A stretch of DNA of 5,994 nucleotides from Actinobacteria bacterium ADurb.Bin346 (GTDB lineage Bacteria > Actinomycetota > Humimicrobiia > Humimicrobiales > Humimicrobiaceae): NCBI GenBank assembly GCA_002068775.1, contig MWAX01000073.1:1-5994 (forward strand), written 5' to 3'. Positions 1-5,994 of this stretch are shown piece by piece. Position 1 is the stretch's first letter; each line of letters opens with the position of its first letter. Both the position numbers and the translations under genes were made by a program. The notes beneath the pieces are model-generated. The model worked only from the letters and a program-made list of their open reading frames with translations. It ran no database searches and had not been told where the DNA came from.

Positions 1-1249
1 CATTCGAAACAAGATAAGTCGAAAATATTCCGGCTAACATATAAGCAATAGTGAGGCTAAAATCAAGATTAGTAGCTATGCCTGCAAAAAAACTTAAGCA
101 TATTGTTAAAATTATCCCGAGTTTCACATCAAAAATAACCGTCATCAGCAAAGACATTGCAATCACAGGAAACAGATAGTTCCACAGGTTGAGGTGTATG
201 GTCGCAAGCGTATTTAAACCCTTTATTATTGCAGTAAAGACAACCATAAATACTGCAATGATGAGCACTTTCCTGATGTTGTTATAAATAATACTTTCAA
301 ACCTTTGAAGATAAAGACCCACAAGCGACGCCAGCACCAGCACAACAAGAGTAATATATAAATACTTTGTCCAGTTTATCTCTCTTCCCATAAGGCCGAG
401 CCTTTCGAGAATCATTATATGTTCTTCCTCAACAACTTCTCCTTCTGAAACTATTGTCTGTCCCTCGGTTATGCTTATCATATGCGGAGGAGTCTGAAGC
501 CTTGCCTCTGCCTTTGCCTTATCTGTGGCTGCTGGATTAAAGACAGCAGTGGGCCTGATATTTGCCTGGAGCACTTCAGTTACCAGTTTTTTTTCAGCAG
601 GACTGATGTCCTGGTTTCCGATCAAATAATCAGGAACGGCATTTTTTACAAAATCCACTTCAGTCGGCTGTATTTTTTCATTCATTATTTCTCTCGCAAT
701 GTTAAGAGCTTCGTACATTACAATGGTGTTTCTGTCAGGGGTAAGGTCAAGGGCTGATTTTATTGCAGATTCTGAATAAGTGCTTCCAAGCAGGTTTGTA
801 AGATATGAAACCTTTTCTTCATCTGCTTTATCTGTCTTTGATTTTATTATCTGTGAAAGGATAAAGAAATATTTAACCTGATAAAGAACGCCTTCTTTAC
901 CGTTTAGAACCTCAGGATCATATGAAAATACATTCTGGACCTGGGCCTCATTCTTATCTCTGTCTTCTTCTGTTTTTGCTGCATCCTCAAACTGGACATT
1001 TCTGTTTGCTTTCACTGTCCTCGGGCTGGGCTGCCCGAGCTCTATCCCCATATCAGGCGTGTAGTTATATGTTAAGGTCACTATAATTGCAGCGACAGCA
1101 AAGATGAAGACATACATTCTCTGGGCTATTTTGCTCCTGAAAGAAAAATACTTCCAGAAAAAACCTTTTGATGTCTTTAGAGCCTCACCCTCATCAGACC
1201 TGATTATTTCCTTTGTTCTATTTTTTAATCTTTTGCTTCTGGCAATCAT
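1..1249 (-). CDS. pgpH: 7TM-HD family cyclic-di-AMP phosphodiesterase (PgpH/YqfF type), N-terminal 416 codons, 3' end off the window
   Basis: The frame is open from an ATG at 1249 to the left edge and gives 416 residues with no stop. A basic cytoplasmic N-terminus is followed by a membrane segment at about residues 45-63. A long extracytoplasmic domain follows (about 64-290); it contains GQPSPRTVKA and QVQNVFSYDPEV, the hallmark of the 7TMR-HD extracellular domain, and a VSEGEVVEEEHI motif just before the membrane. Further hydrophobic helices lie near residues 294-314, 328-345, 356-375, 377-395 and 400 onward. Family members have seven TM helices and then a cytoplasmic HD domain that hydrolyses c-di-AMP to pApA; that catalytic part lies beyond position 1, so activity cannot be checked here. 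The start overlaps the phoH stop as ATGA, which suggests translational coupling; no strong ribosome binding site is visible. Family assignment is firm; the exact substrate is inferred from homologues. Confidence 0.9.
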   Translation of the reverse strand, partial: MIARSKRLKNRTKEIIRSDEGEALKTSKGFFWKYFSFRSKIAQRMYVFIFAVAAIIVTLTYNYTPDMGIELGQPSPRTVKANRNVQFEDAAKTEEDRDKNEAQVQNVFSYDPEVLNGKEGVLYQVKYFFILSQIIKSKTDKADEEKVSYLTNLLGSTYSESAIKSALDLTPDRNTIVMYEALNIAREIMNEKIQPTEVDFVKNAVPDYLIGNQDISPAEKKLVTEVLQANIRPTAVFNPAATDKAKAEARLQTPPHMISITEGQTIVSEGEVVEEEHIMILERLGLMGREINWTKYLYITLVVLVLASLVGLYLQRFESIIYNNIRKVLIIAVFMVVFTAIIKGLNTLATIHLNLWNYLFPVIAMSLLMTVIFDVKLGIILTICLSFFAGIATNLDFSLTIAYMLAGIFSTYLVSN

Positions 1250-2232
1250 TGTTTTTCTGCTTCATTAATATTATTTTCTTCATATAGTTTATAGGCATCG
1301 ACTATTTTCTGGACAAGAGAATGCCTCACCACATCTCTTGATGTGAGATATACAAATTCTATTCCTGGTATGCTGCCAAGAATATTTTTCACCTGAACCA
1401 GTCCGGATTTTCTTTCGACTGGCAGGTCTATCTGAGTTATATCCCCCGTGATTACAACTTTGGAGCCAAAGCCCAGCCTGGTCAGAAACATTTTCATTTG
1501 TTCAGGAGAAGCATTCTGCGCCTCATCAAGAATTATAAAAGAGTCATTCAGCGTCCTGCCTCTCATATAAGCAAGGGGCACAACTTCAATTATGCCTATA
1601 TCCATGTAGTGCTGAAAAGTCTCCACGTCAAGCATCTCGTATAAAGCATCATAGAGAGGGCGCAGGTAAGGGTTTATTTTGTCATACATATCCCCCGGCA
1701 GAAACCCGAGTTTTTCTCCTGCCTCGACAACCGGCTTTACAAGGATTATTCTGCCTATTTCATTTCTGATAAGAGCGCCGACCGCCATTGCCAGCGCAAG
1801 ATAAGTTTTTCCTGTGCCGGCAGGGCCGATGCCAAAAACAATGGTATTATCCCTTATTGCTTCAATATATTTTTTCTGGCCCTCAGTCCTTGCTTTTATT
1901 TTTTTGCCGCTGTTTACACCTATATAATCACTGAAAATCTCATGCGGTTTCAATTCAGATTTATCTTCCATTATCTTAATAGAATCATTTACCCTCTGCT
2001 CATCTATTTTCTGTCCCAGGTTTATCTGGAGAGCCAGCTCATTTAAGAGTTTTATCACACTGTTGACATTCCTGCCTTTACCGGCAACTTCTATGTCGTT
2101 TCCAAGCACAAAAATATCAACATCATATTCATCCTCAATTAGCTTAATGAGCCTGTCTCCGTCGCCGAGAAGCTCAGCTATTGAATGATTCCTTGAAAAA
2201 TCAAGTGTAATCTTTTGCTTTGACTGGTACAA
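1246..2232 (-). CDS. phoH: PhoH-family ATPase (PhoH/PhoL/YbeZ type)
   Basis: The 328-residue protein has the normal length for the family. The N-terminus (about 1-90) includes a KH-like stretch, VLGNDIEVAGKGRNV at 42-56. The P-loop NTPase domain has Walker A GPAGTGKT at 136-143, the PhoH signature VVEAGEKLGFLPGD at 168-181, Walker B FIILDEAQN at 232-240 and a TGDITQIDLP motif further on. PhoH proteins are cytoplasmic ATPases, often encoded next to the endoribonuclease YbeY and linked to RNA and ribosome processing; the precise role is not settled. The start is TTG (2232), supported by AGGAGG four bases upstream and by an in-frame stop at 2260-2262 with no ATG between. The gene follows hinT after 106 bp and overlaps the next gene by 4 bp, so the two are probably cotranscribed. 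Confidence 0.96.
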   Translation of the reverse strand: MYQSKQKITLDFSRNHSIAELLGDGDRLIKLIEDEYDVDIFVLGNDIEVAGKGRNVNSVIKLLNELALQINLGQKIDEQRVNDSIKIMEDKSELKPHEIFSDYIGVNSGKKIKARTEGQKKYIEAIRDNTIVFGIGPAGTGKTYLALAMAVGALIRNEIGRIILVKPVVEAGEKLGFLPGDMYDKINPYLRPLYDALYEMLDVETFQHYMDIGIIEVVPLAYMRGRTLNDSFIILDEAQNASPEQMKMFLTRLGFGSKVVITGDITQIDLPVERKSGLVQVKNILGSIPGIEFVYLTSRDVVRHSLVQKIVDAYKLYEENNINEAEKQ

Positions 2233-2246
2233 AGTCCCTCCTGTTA
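2233..2246 (-). promoter_or_regulatory. Strong Shine-Dalgarno that decides the TTG start of phoH
   Basis: On the minus strand the sequence ACAGGAGGGACT runs directly into TTG. AGGAGG is a full consensus match to the 16S rRNA 3' end and sits four bases before the TTG, slightly closer than usual. No in-frame ATG or GTG exists between the upstream stop and this TTG, and the next residues do not provide a better start, so the TTG is well supported. Confidence 0.75.
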
Positions 2247-2338
2247 AATTATAAAGAGGTTATTATTTATGCAGGTCATTGCGAATTAAGTCATGGAAAA
2301 AACTTCAAACGATGCGCCTCTTTTATTTATCAGTGATT

Positions 2339-2683
2339 TTAACCCGGCGGCCAGTGAAAAGTCCTTTTACCAAGTACATGGAAATGAAGATGCGCAACGC
2401 TCTGGCCTGCGCCCTGGCCGGTATTTGTAACAACCCTGAAACCATCTTTATCTAACCCGAGCTCTTTTGCTATTCTGGAAATTGAGCCCATTATCTCGGC
2501 AATCTCTCCATGGCCAAGCTTTTCAATTTCCATTATGCTGGCTATATGCTTTTTCGGGACAACAAGCAGATGGACAGGCGCTTTCGGATTAATATCCCTG
2601 AATACAAGGACAAATTCATTTTCAAATATTTTATCGCTCTTAATATCTCCGCTGATGATTTTACAGAACAAACAATCATCCAT
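2339..2683 (-). CDS. hinT: HIT-family purine nucleoside phosphoramidase (HinT)
   Basis: This is a complete 114-residue protein, the normal length for bacterial HinT. The N-terminal CLFCKIISG (Cys4, Cys7) together with His46 and His98 matches the zinc-binding form of the family. The core has FRDINPKAPVHLLVVPKKHI at 28-47. The histidine-triad motif HLHFHVLG carries His98, His100 and His102, of which the middle His of the triad is the nucleophile in the family. The C-terminus ends in WPPG, as in many HinT proteins. The enzyme hydrolyses AMP-lysine and related nucleoside 5'-phosphoramidates in the cytoplasm. The ATG at 2683 is preceded by AAAGAGG and GAAAGG, either of which can act as ribosome binding site. 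The gene is separated from mtaB by 175 bp that hold a candidate promoter, so hinT-phoH-pgpH may have their own transcript. Confidence 0.97.
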   Translation of the reverse strand: MDDCLFCKIISGDIKSDKIFENEFVLVFRDINPKAPVHLLVVPKKHIASIMEIEKLGHGEIAEIMGSISRIAKELGLDKDGFRVVTNTGQGAGQSVAHLHFHVLGKRTFHWPPG

Positions 2684-2718
2684 GACCTTTCAACCTCTTT
2701 AATTTAAAATTCTTTAAC

Positions 2719-2742
2719 TGCACTAATAAATGCACTAATAAA
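2719..2742. repeat. Perfect 12-bp tandem repeat in the hinT leader
   Basis: TGCACTAATAAA occurs twice head to tail (2719-2730 and 2731-2742), between the candidate promoter and the hinT ribosome binding site. It would be transcribed as part of the 5' leader. It does not form a hairpin by itself. It may be a slippage product or a pair of protein-binding sites; the sequence does not tell which. Confidence 0.85.
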
Positions 2743-2751
2743 AAGCAACTA

Positions 2752-2779
2752 ATTATACTTTATTTATATATAATTACAA
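2752..2779 (-). promoter_or_regulatory. Candidate sigma-70/A promoter upstream of hinT
   Basis: On the minus strand TTGTAA (plus 2774-2779) is followed after 16 bp by a perfect TATAAT (plus 2752-2757). This would start transcription near 2745, leaving a leader of roughly 60 nt before the hinT ATG. The spacer is one base shorter than ideal and the region is very A+T-rich, so a chance match is possible. Its place in the only long intergenic gap of the window makes it the best promoter candidate here. Confidence 0.5.
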
Positions 2780-2825
2780 TATCACAGCAAGTATCACGTT
2801 CGTTCTTCAAAGCTGCAGGTATCAC
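2780..2825 (-). repeat. Three GTGATA repeats just upstream of the hinT promoter candidate
   Basis: On the minus strand GTGATA occurs at plus 2820-2825, 2792-2797 and 2780-2785; two copies read TGTGATA and one CGTGATA. They cluster within 46 bp immediately upstream of the proposed -35 box and outside any gene. They could be activator or repressor half-sites, but no inverted partner is evident and the repeat is only six bases long. Confidence 0.3.
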
Positions 2826-2858
2826 AGTAAATAGATTAGGGCAGTTTGCTTATAAATG

Positions 2859-4217
2859 TCAAATAATAGTGCCGAAAAGCCCCTCCCTGTACGGTGCATC
2901 TGCCATTATATTTAATATTTTGCCTTTTTTAATAATATCTTTATTTTGCGCCTGCGGCTTAAAATAAACTTTTAAATAGTTTTCAGATGTGCCGCTTGCA
3001 ATCTGCAGTTTTTCATTAAATTCTTCAAAAACTGTTTCCTGGATCACGCCCTTATTGGACAATATGAATTCTTTTCGTAATTTATCGGCTGCCCCCCTTG
3101 CAATCCTGCTCCTGTCTTTTTTTATCCTCTCATCGACCTGTCCTTTCATTGATGCTGCTGCAGTTCCCTGCCGCTGCGAATACTTAAATACATGTGTTTT
3201 AGAAAACCCGATATTTTCAAGCATGCTCATTGTCATTTCAAAATCCTGGTCTGTTTCACCGGGGAACCCGACGATTATATCTGTGGTAAGAGTAATTGAA
3301 GGTATTTTTTCTTTTACAGCCTTAACAGTTTCATTGAAAAATCCGGCATCATACTTTCTGTTCATGGCAGACAATATTTTATTGCTGCCGCTTTGCAGAG
3401 GTATATGAAGATGTTTTGCAACCCTTTTATTGCTGCCGGAAATTATATTAATCAGGTCATTGTCTATCTCATTTACTTCGATTGAAGACAGCCTTATCCG
3501 CCTTATGCCCGTATTTTCAAGTATCTTTTTAATAAGCCCGGAAAGGCTATTGCAGCCGCCGGCATTATCTGTAAAATCAACTCCATATTTACCCGCATGT
3601 ATGCCCGTAAGCACAGCTTCTTCAAAACCATGGCTGACAAAATAGTTTATTTTTTCTATTACTTTCTCGGGCTCCGTACTTTTATACGAACCTCTCACCA
3701 TTGGTACAATGCAATAGCTGCAGCGCTGCCCGCAGCCATCCTGTATCTTTATAAAAGCTCTGCTCCTTTCACTGGAAGGGACGCCCTGAAATATATTTTT
3801 CGTATCTTTCAGTATAAAACCGGCAAGTTTTTCTTTTTCGCTGTTTGTGAAGATATAATCGGCACCGAGATCTTTTAATGCTTTTGCATTAAACACAGTA
3901 TAACATCCGGTAACTATTATTGTGGAATGCGGAGCAGATTTTCTTGCAGCCCTTATTGCCTGCCTCACCTTGCCATCAGTTGTCCCTGTCACTGTGCATG
4001 TATTAATAATAATGTAATCACAGGCATTGCTGATACGGCTGCTGACATTGCTTCCTATGTGCTCGCTGGTGCCACTGATGCTATCACAGGCATTATCTAT
4101 TCCCGTGTTTATTAAACCGGAGCCTGCAAGTATAGCTGAAATTTCATCTGACTCGCTCTGGTTTGTTTTACAGCCTAAAGTTACTATCCTGAAAGCCAGC
4201 GGCCTGTTTTTTTCCAT
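2859..4217 (-). CDS. mtaB: tRNA threonylcarbamoyladenosine methylthiotransferase MtaB (radical SAM)
   Basis: The 452-residue protein converts t6A to ms2t6A at tRNA position 37. The N-terminal MTTase domain has Cys16 (TLGCKTNQSE), Cys74 (NTCTVTG) and Cys105 (VTGCY), which hold the auxiliary 4Fe-4S cluster. The radical-SAM core has DGCGQRCSYCIVPMVRG with Cys162, Cys166 and Cys169 for the SAM-binding cluster, then LTGIHAGKYG, LHIPLQSGS and TDIIVGFPGET. A C-terminal TRAM-like segment contains GTSENYLKVYF. The NTCTVT form and the gene neighbourhood favour MtaB over MiaB or RimO. The Cys16-Cys74 spacing is 58 residues where about 36 is usual, because of a 22-codon insertion. The ATG at 4217 has an excellent ribosome binding site, AAAGGGTGAT, in the 66-bp gap after rsmE; no promoter is obvious in that gap. 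Confidence 0.94.
   Translation of the reverse strand: MEKNRPLAFRIVTLGCKTNQSESDEISAILAGSGLINTGIDNACDSISGTSEHIGSNVSSRISNACDYIIINTCTVTGTTDGKVRQAIRAARKSAPHSTIIVTGCYTVFNAKALKDLGADYIFTNSEKEKLAGFILKDTKNIFQGVPSSERSRAFIKIQDGCGQRCSYCIVPMVRGSYKSTEPEKVIEKINYFVSHGFEEAVLTGIHAGKYGVDFTDNAGGCNSLSGLIKKILENTGIRRIRLSSIEVNEIDNDLINIISGSNKRVAKHLHIPLQSGSNKILSAMNRKYDAGFFNETVKAVKEKIPSITLTTDIIVGFPGETDQDFEMTMSMLENIGFSKTHVFKYSQRQGTAAASMKGQVDERIKKDRSRIARGAADKLRKEFILSNKGVIQETVFEEFNEKLQIASGTSENYLKVYFKPQAQNKDIIKKGKILNIMADAPYREGLFGTII
4012..4094 (-). repeat. In-frame 66-bp insertion in mtaB bounded by a direct repeat
   Basis: ATCACAGGCATT occurs at 4017-4028 and again at 4083-4094, exactly 66 bp apart. Including ATG two bases further out (4012-4014 and 4078-4080), 15 of 17 bases match. 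The protein shows the same repeat as IxNACDxI at residues 40-47 and 62-69. Removing one 22-codon unit restores the usual spacing between the first and second cluster cysteines. The material between the repeats is Ser/Gly/Asn-rich and not otherwise repeated. Confidence 0.8.
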
Positions 4218-4222
4218 GTTTT

Positions 4223-4233
4223 AATCACCCTTT
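4223..4233 (-). promoter_or_regulatory. Strong ribosome binding site of mtaB
   Basis: On the minus strand AAAAGGGTGAT lies a few bases upstream of the ATG at 4217 and pairs well with the 16S rRNA 3' end through GGTGAT. It fixes the chosen start. The rest of the 66-bp gap is A+T-rich and contains the 10-bp sequence CTGATAAAAA twice (4243-4252 and 4254-4263), with no convincing promoter or terminator. Confidence 0.65.
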
Positions 4234-4283
4234 TTTAAAGAACTGATAAAAACCTGATAAAAATCAAATAAAAATACAGCGCT

Positions 4284-5144
4284 TTAACTGCCGGCCGCTT
4301 TTTTAATAAGATAATCAAGAACTGAGAGAAAATAAACAGCGGCTGTTTCCGCCCTTAGAATATTGCTGCCAAAATTTATCAGCACGACGCCCTTACTGTT
4401 TAACATATCCACCTCATTCTGTTCAAAACCGCCCTCCGGACCAATAATATATGCCATCTTTTTAATCCGCAAAATACTGGCACTGTTAAAAACTCTGTCA
4501 ATATTTTCAATTTTAATTATTCCTGAGCTTATGTTTTTATTTCCGCCTGCATCTGCAGCCTGCAATAATGGCGTTGTCTCAACCGGCGCAAAAAATAAGT
4601 CATAGCTGCCTGCATCAATATCCTTAACAGGTACCGGGTCTAAAACCCTGCATTCAAAATCCCTTTTGCACTGCTTTGAAGCCTCAGCGGCAATCTGCTG
4701 CCATCTTTTTACCTTTACTCCTGCTCCGTTTTTATCTATCTTCGCCACAATCCTGCTGCTTATGACAGGGACTATGGCGTCTATTCCAATTTCTGCAGTC
4801 TTTTGTATTGCAAGCTCCATTGCTTCTTTTTTCAGTATTGACTGAAATAAAAACACTTCAGGTATTTTTTTCGAAATTTTTTTTATCTCTTTGACTGTTA
4901 AAATCGTCCTGTCTTTTTCTAATTGGGCTATCTCTGTAATAAATCTGGACGAGTGGTTATCAGATAATTCAACAATATCTCCTCTGACTGCCCTTAAGAC
5001 CCTTACAAGATGGTGAAAGTCCTTTCCCGAAAGCTCGATCTCTTCCGGTCCTTCCTTATCTGCAGTGTTTAAAGTATTTTCGGCAGTTTGCCCAACATTT
5101 TGCTCTGCAATTTGCCTGCTGATGAAAAAATACGGATGGCTCAT
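4284..5144 (-). CDS. rsmE: 16S rRNA (uracil-1498-N3)-methyltransferase RsmE
   Basis: The 286-residue protein is longer than the usual 240-250. It belongs to the SPOUT superfamily and uses SAM to methylate N3 of U1498 in helix 44 of 16S rRNA. Visible motifs are the PUA-like N-terminal part with FHHLVRVLR (43-51), AIQKTAEIG with a downstream Arg (SSRIV), RWQQIAAEASKQCKR, and the SAM-binding knot IGPEGGF followed by FGSNILRAETA. The extra length comes from an Ala/Glu/Asn/Thr-rich stretch at about residues 11-35 made of degenerate repeats, and from a loop of about 20 residues before the knot. Some positions differ from the usual family pattern: KGxKME reads KKEAME, and LGxRILR reads FGSNILR. The ATG lies 15 bp after the dnaJ stop without a clear ribosome binding site, so translation probably depends on coupling to dnaJ. 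Confidence 0.93.
   Translation of the reverse strand: MSHPYFFISRQIAEQNVGQTAENTLNTADKEGPEEIELSGKDFHHLVRVLRAVRGDIVELSDNHSSRFITEIAQLEKDRTILTVKEIKKISKKIPEVFLFQSILKKEAMELAIQKTAEIGIDAIVPVISSRIVAKIDKNGAGVKVKRWQQIAAEASKQCKRDFECRVLDPVPVKDIDAGSYDLFFAPVETTPLLQAADAGGNKNISSGIIKIENIDRVFNSASILRIKKMAYIIGPEGGFEQNEVDMLNSKGVVLINFGSNILRAETAAVYFLSVLDYLIKKAAGS
5062..5117 (-). repeat. Degenerate 7-8 codon repeats in the N-terminal extension of rsmE
   Basis: GCAGTTTGCC (5083-5092) and GCAATTTGCC (5107-5116) differ at one base and are 24 bp apart; a third weaker copy starts near 5062 with GCAGTGTTT. In protein the units read QIAEQNVG, QTAENTL and NTADKEG. They lie where other RsmE proteins have a short loop between the first strand and the conserved H-x-x-x-VLR helix. 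Confidence 0.55.
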
Positions 5145-5159
5145 CTTTAAAGTAAATAC

Positions 5160-5993
5160 TTATTTCTTAAATGCGCTCTTTATTGAAGAAAATATCCCCG
5201 CATGCCCGTCTGATGTAAATTCCTCCCGGCCGCTGGCGTATTTTTTTAAAAGCACTATTTCTTCTGCATTTAAATCTGTGGGTATTTTAACATTAATGAA
5301 GACAATTTGATCGCCGCGCCTGGTACTGTGAAGCGGGATTATGCCTTTGGACTTCAAAATCATCTTTGTACCAGGTTGAGTGCCCGGTTTTATATTTAAC
5401 TCTTCCATTCCGTCAAGTGTCTCTATTTCAAGCTTTGTGCCAAGTGCTGCCTGGGCAAAGGAAATATTTACAGTCGAAAGGACATTTGCGCCTTCCCTCA
5501 TAAGAGACGGATGTTTTTTTACATATACTGTTATTATAAGATCACCGGGTATGGAATCAGAGCCCAGTGAATTACCTCTTCGGGAAACCCTTAACTGATC
5601 ACTGTTGTTGATGCCTGAAGGTATATCTATTATCAGTTTGTTTTTACTTTTAACAAATCCCCTGCCGCTGCATGCCGGGCACGGGTCTTTTATTATTGTC
5701 CCTACCCCATTGCAGGAACCGCATACAGAAGTTGTCACCATGCTCCCGAGAAAAGTGCTGCGGCTGACCCTTATATGTCCACTGCCCCCGCATTCCTTAC
5801 ATGTTATAATGCCTTCAATTGTTGCTGCTCCCGTACCGCCGCATTTTTCACAACTTATGTCTGCGCTGTATTCAATTTCTTTCTTGGTTCCAAAAGCAGA
5901 TTCTGAAAATTCTATTTCAGTTTCAATTAAAATATCCGAGCCTCTCTGTCGCCTCCTGGACCTGCTCTGTGATGTTGAAAAACCGTTTCCAAA
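5160..5993 (-). CDS. dnaJ: Chaperone DnaJ (Hsp40), C-terminal 277 residues, 5' end off the window
   Basis: The frame is open from the right edge to a TAA at 5160-5162. The J-domain and most of the Gly/Phe linker lie outside; the window begins with FGNGF and a Ser/Arg-rich linker, then GSDILIETEIEFSESAFGT, the start of the first substrate-binding domain. All four zinc-finger repeats are intact: CEKCGGTG (window residues 48-55), CKECGGSG (65-72), CGSCNGVG (91-98) and CPACSGRG (105-112). The second beta domain and the dimerisation end follow. This complete zinc finger identifies type I DnaJ rather than CbpA. DnaJ delivers unfolded clients to DnaK and stimulates its ATPase in the cytoplasm. The usual total length is about 370-380, so about 100 residues are missing. 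A methionine at 5741 lies inside the zinc finger and is not a real start. rsmE follows after 15 bp. Confidence 0.97.
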   Translation of the reverse strand, partial: FGNGFSTSQSRSRRRQRGSDILIETEIEFSESAFGTKKEIEYSADISCEKCGGTGAATIEGIITCKECGGSGHIRVSRSTFLGSMVTTSVCGSCNGVGTIIKDPCPACSGRGFVKSKNKLIIDIPSGINNSDQLRVSRRGNSLGSDSIPGDLIITVYVKKHPSLMREGANVLSTVNISFAQAALGTKLEIETLDGMEELNIKPGTQPGTKMILKSKGIIPLHSTRRGDQIVFINVKIPTDLNAEEIVLLKKYASGREEFTSDGHAGIFSSIKSAFKK

Positions 5994-5994
5994 T

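Noticed and set aside
482..757. Plus-strand open frame of 91 codons
   Set aside because: It lies opposite the clearly recognisable extracytoplasmic domain of the 7TM-HD protein, and its translation is rich in Cys and aromatic residues with no domain; it is a shadow frame.
2248..2253. TATAAT on the minus strand just before the phoH ribosome binding site as a -10 box
   Set aside because: It sits only a few bases upstream of the Shine-Dalgarno, which would leave almost no leader, and no matching -35 is visible.
2253..2323. Inverted repeat AAAGAGG / CCTCTTT in the hinT-phoH gap as a terminator
   Set aside because: The arms are only 7 bp with a loop of nearly 60 bases and no U-run at the proper side, so it is not a plausible intrinsic terminator.
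2989..4224. Several plus-strand open frames opposite mtaB
   Set aside because: All overlap strongly conserved radical-SAM coding sequence on the other strand, and none has a recognisable motif or a supporting ribosome binding site.
4218..4283. Terminator or promoter between rsmE and mtaB
   Set aside because: The gap is A+T-rich with a short CTGATAAAAA repeat but has no GC-rich stem before a T-run and no paired -35/-10 boxes.
5065..5598. Plus-strand open frames opposite rsmE and dnaJ
   Set aside because: They mirror conserved coding sequence, and the translations look like antisense of it.
5160..5741. A short separate gene starting at the Met at 5741
   Set aside because: The frame continues upstream without a stop to the window edge and encodes the first two DnaJ zinc-finger repeats, so it is one interrupted-by-window dnaJ.

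Overview
The window is a compact run of six bacterial housekeeping genes, all on the minus strand. In the direction of transcription (right to left) they are dnaJ (5' end cut off), rsmE, mtaB, hinT, phoH and a pgpH/yqfF-type 7TM-HD gene (3' end cut off). Nothing convincing is encoded on the plus strand. No RNA gene, insertion sequence, CRISPR array or phage gene was found. I did not find a new biological system here.

The gene order is the heat-shock/ribosome-maturation neighbourhood known from Firmicutes and related Gram-positive lineages. In that neighbourhood hrcA-grpE-dnaK-dnaJ is followed by prmA, rsmE, mtaB, hinT, rpsU-yqeY, phoH, yqfF, ybeY and era. This copy is reduced: prmA is absent between dnaJ and rsmE, and rpsU-yqeY is absent between hinT and phoH. 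The A+T-rich composition, the c-di-AMP phosphodiesterase-type gene and the order point to a Gram-positive-type (Terrabacteria) anaerobe, possibly a poorly cultured lineage. The divergent RsmE and the odd insertions fit that, but the sequence alone does not fix the taxon.

Layout on the minus strand: dnaJ ends at 5160; a 15-bp gap leads to rsmE (5144-4284); a 66-bp gap with a strong ribosome binding site leads to mtaB (4217-2859). A 175-bp gap holds the best promoter candidate and a 12-bp tandem repeat, followed by hinT (2683-2339). A 106-bp gap leads to phoH (2232-1246), which has a TTG start and a strong Shine-Dalgarno. The phoH stop overlaps the pgpH start by 4 bp.

Functionally the genes combine protein folding (DnaJ), 16S rRNA U1498 methylation (RsmE), tRNA ms2t6A37 modification (MtaB), nucleotide phosphoramidate hydrolysis (HinT), a PhoH ATPase linked to RNA/ribosome processing, and c-di-AMP turnover (PgpH).

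The most distinctive signals are small duplications. MtaB carries a 22-codon insertion whose ends are a direct repeat exactly 66 bp apart. The RsmE N-terminus is extended by degenerate 7-8 residue repeats. The hinT leader contains a perfect 12-bp tandem repeat.
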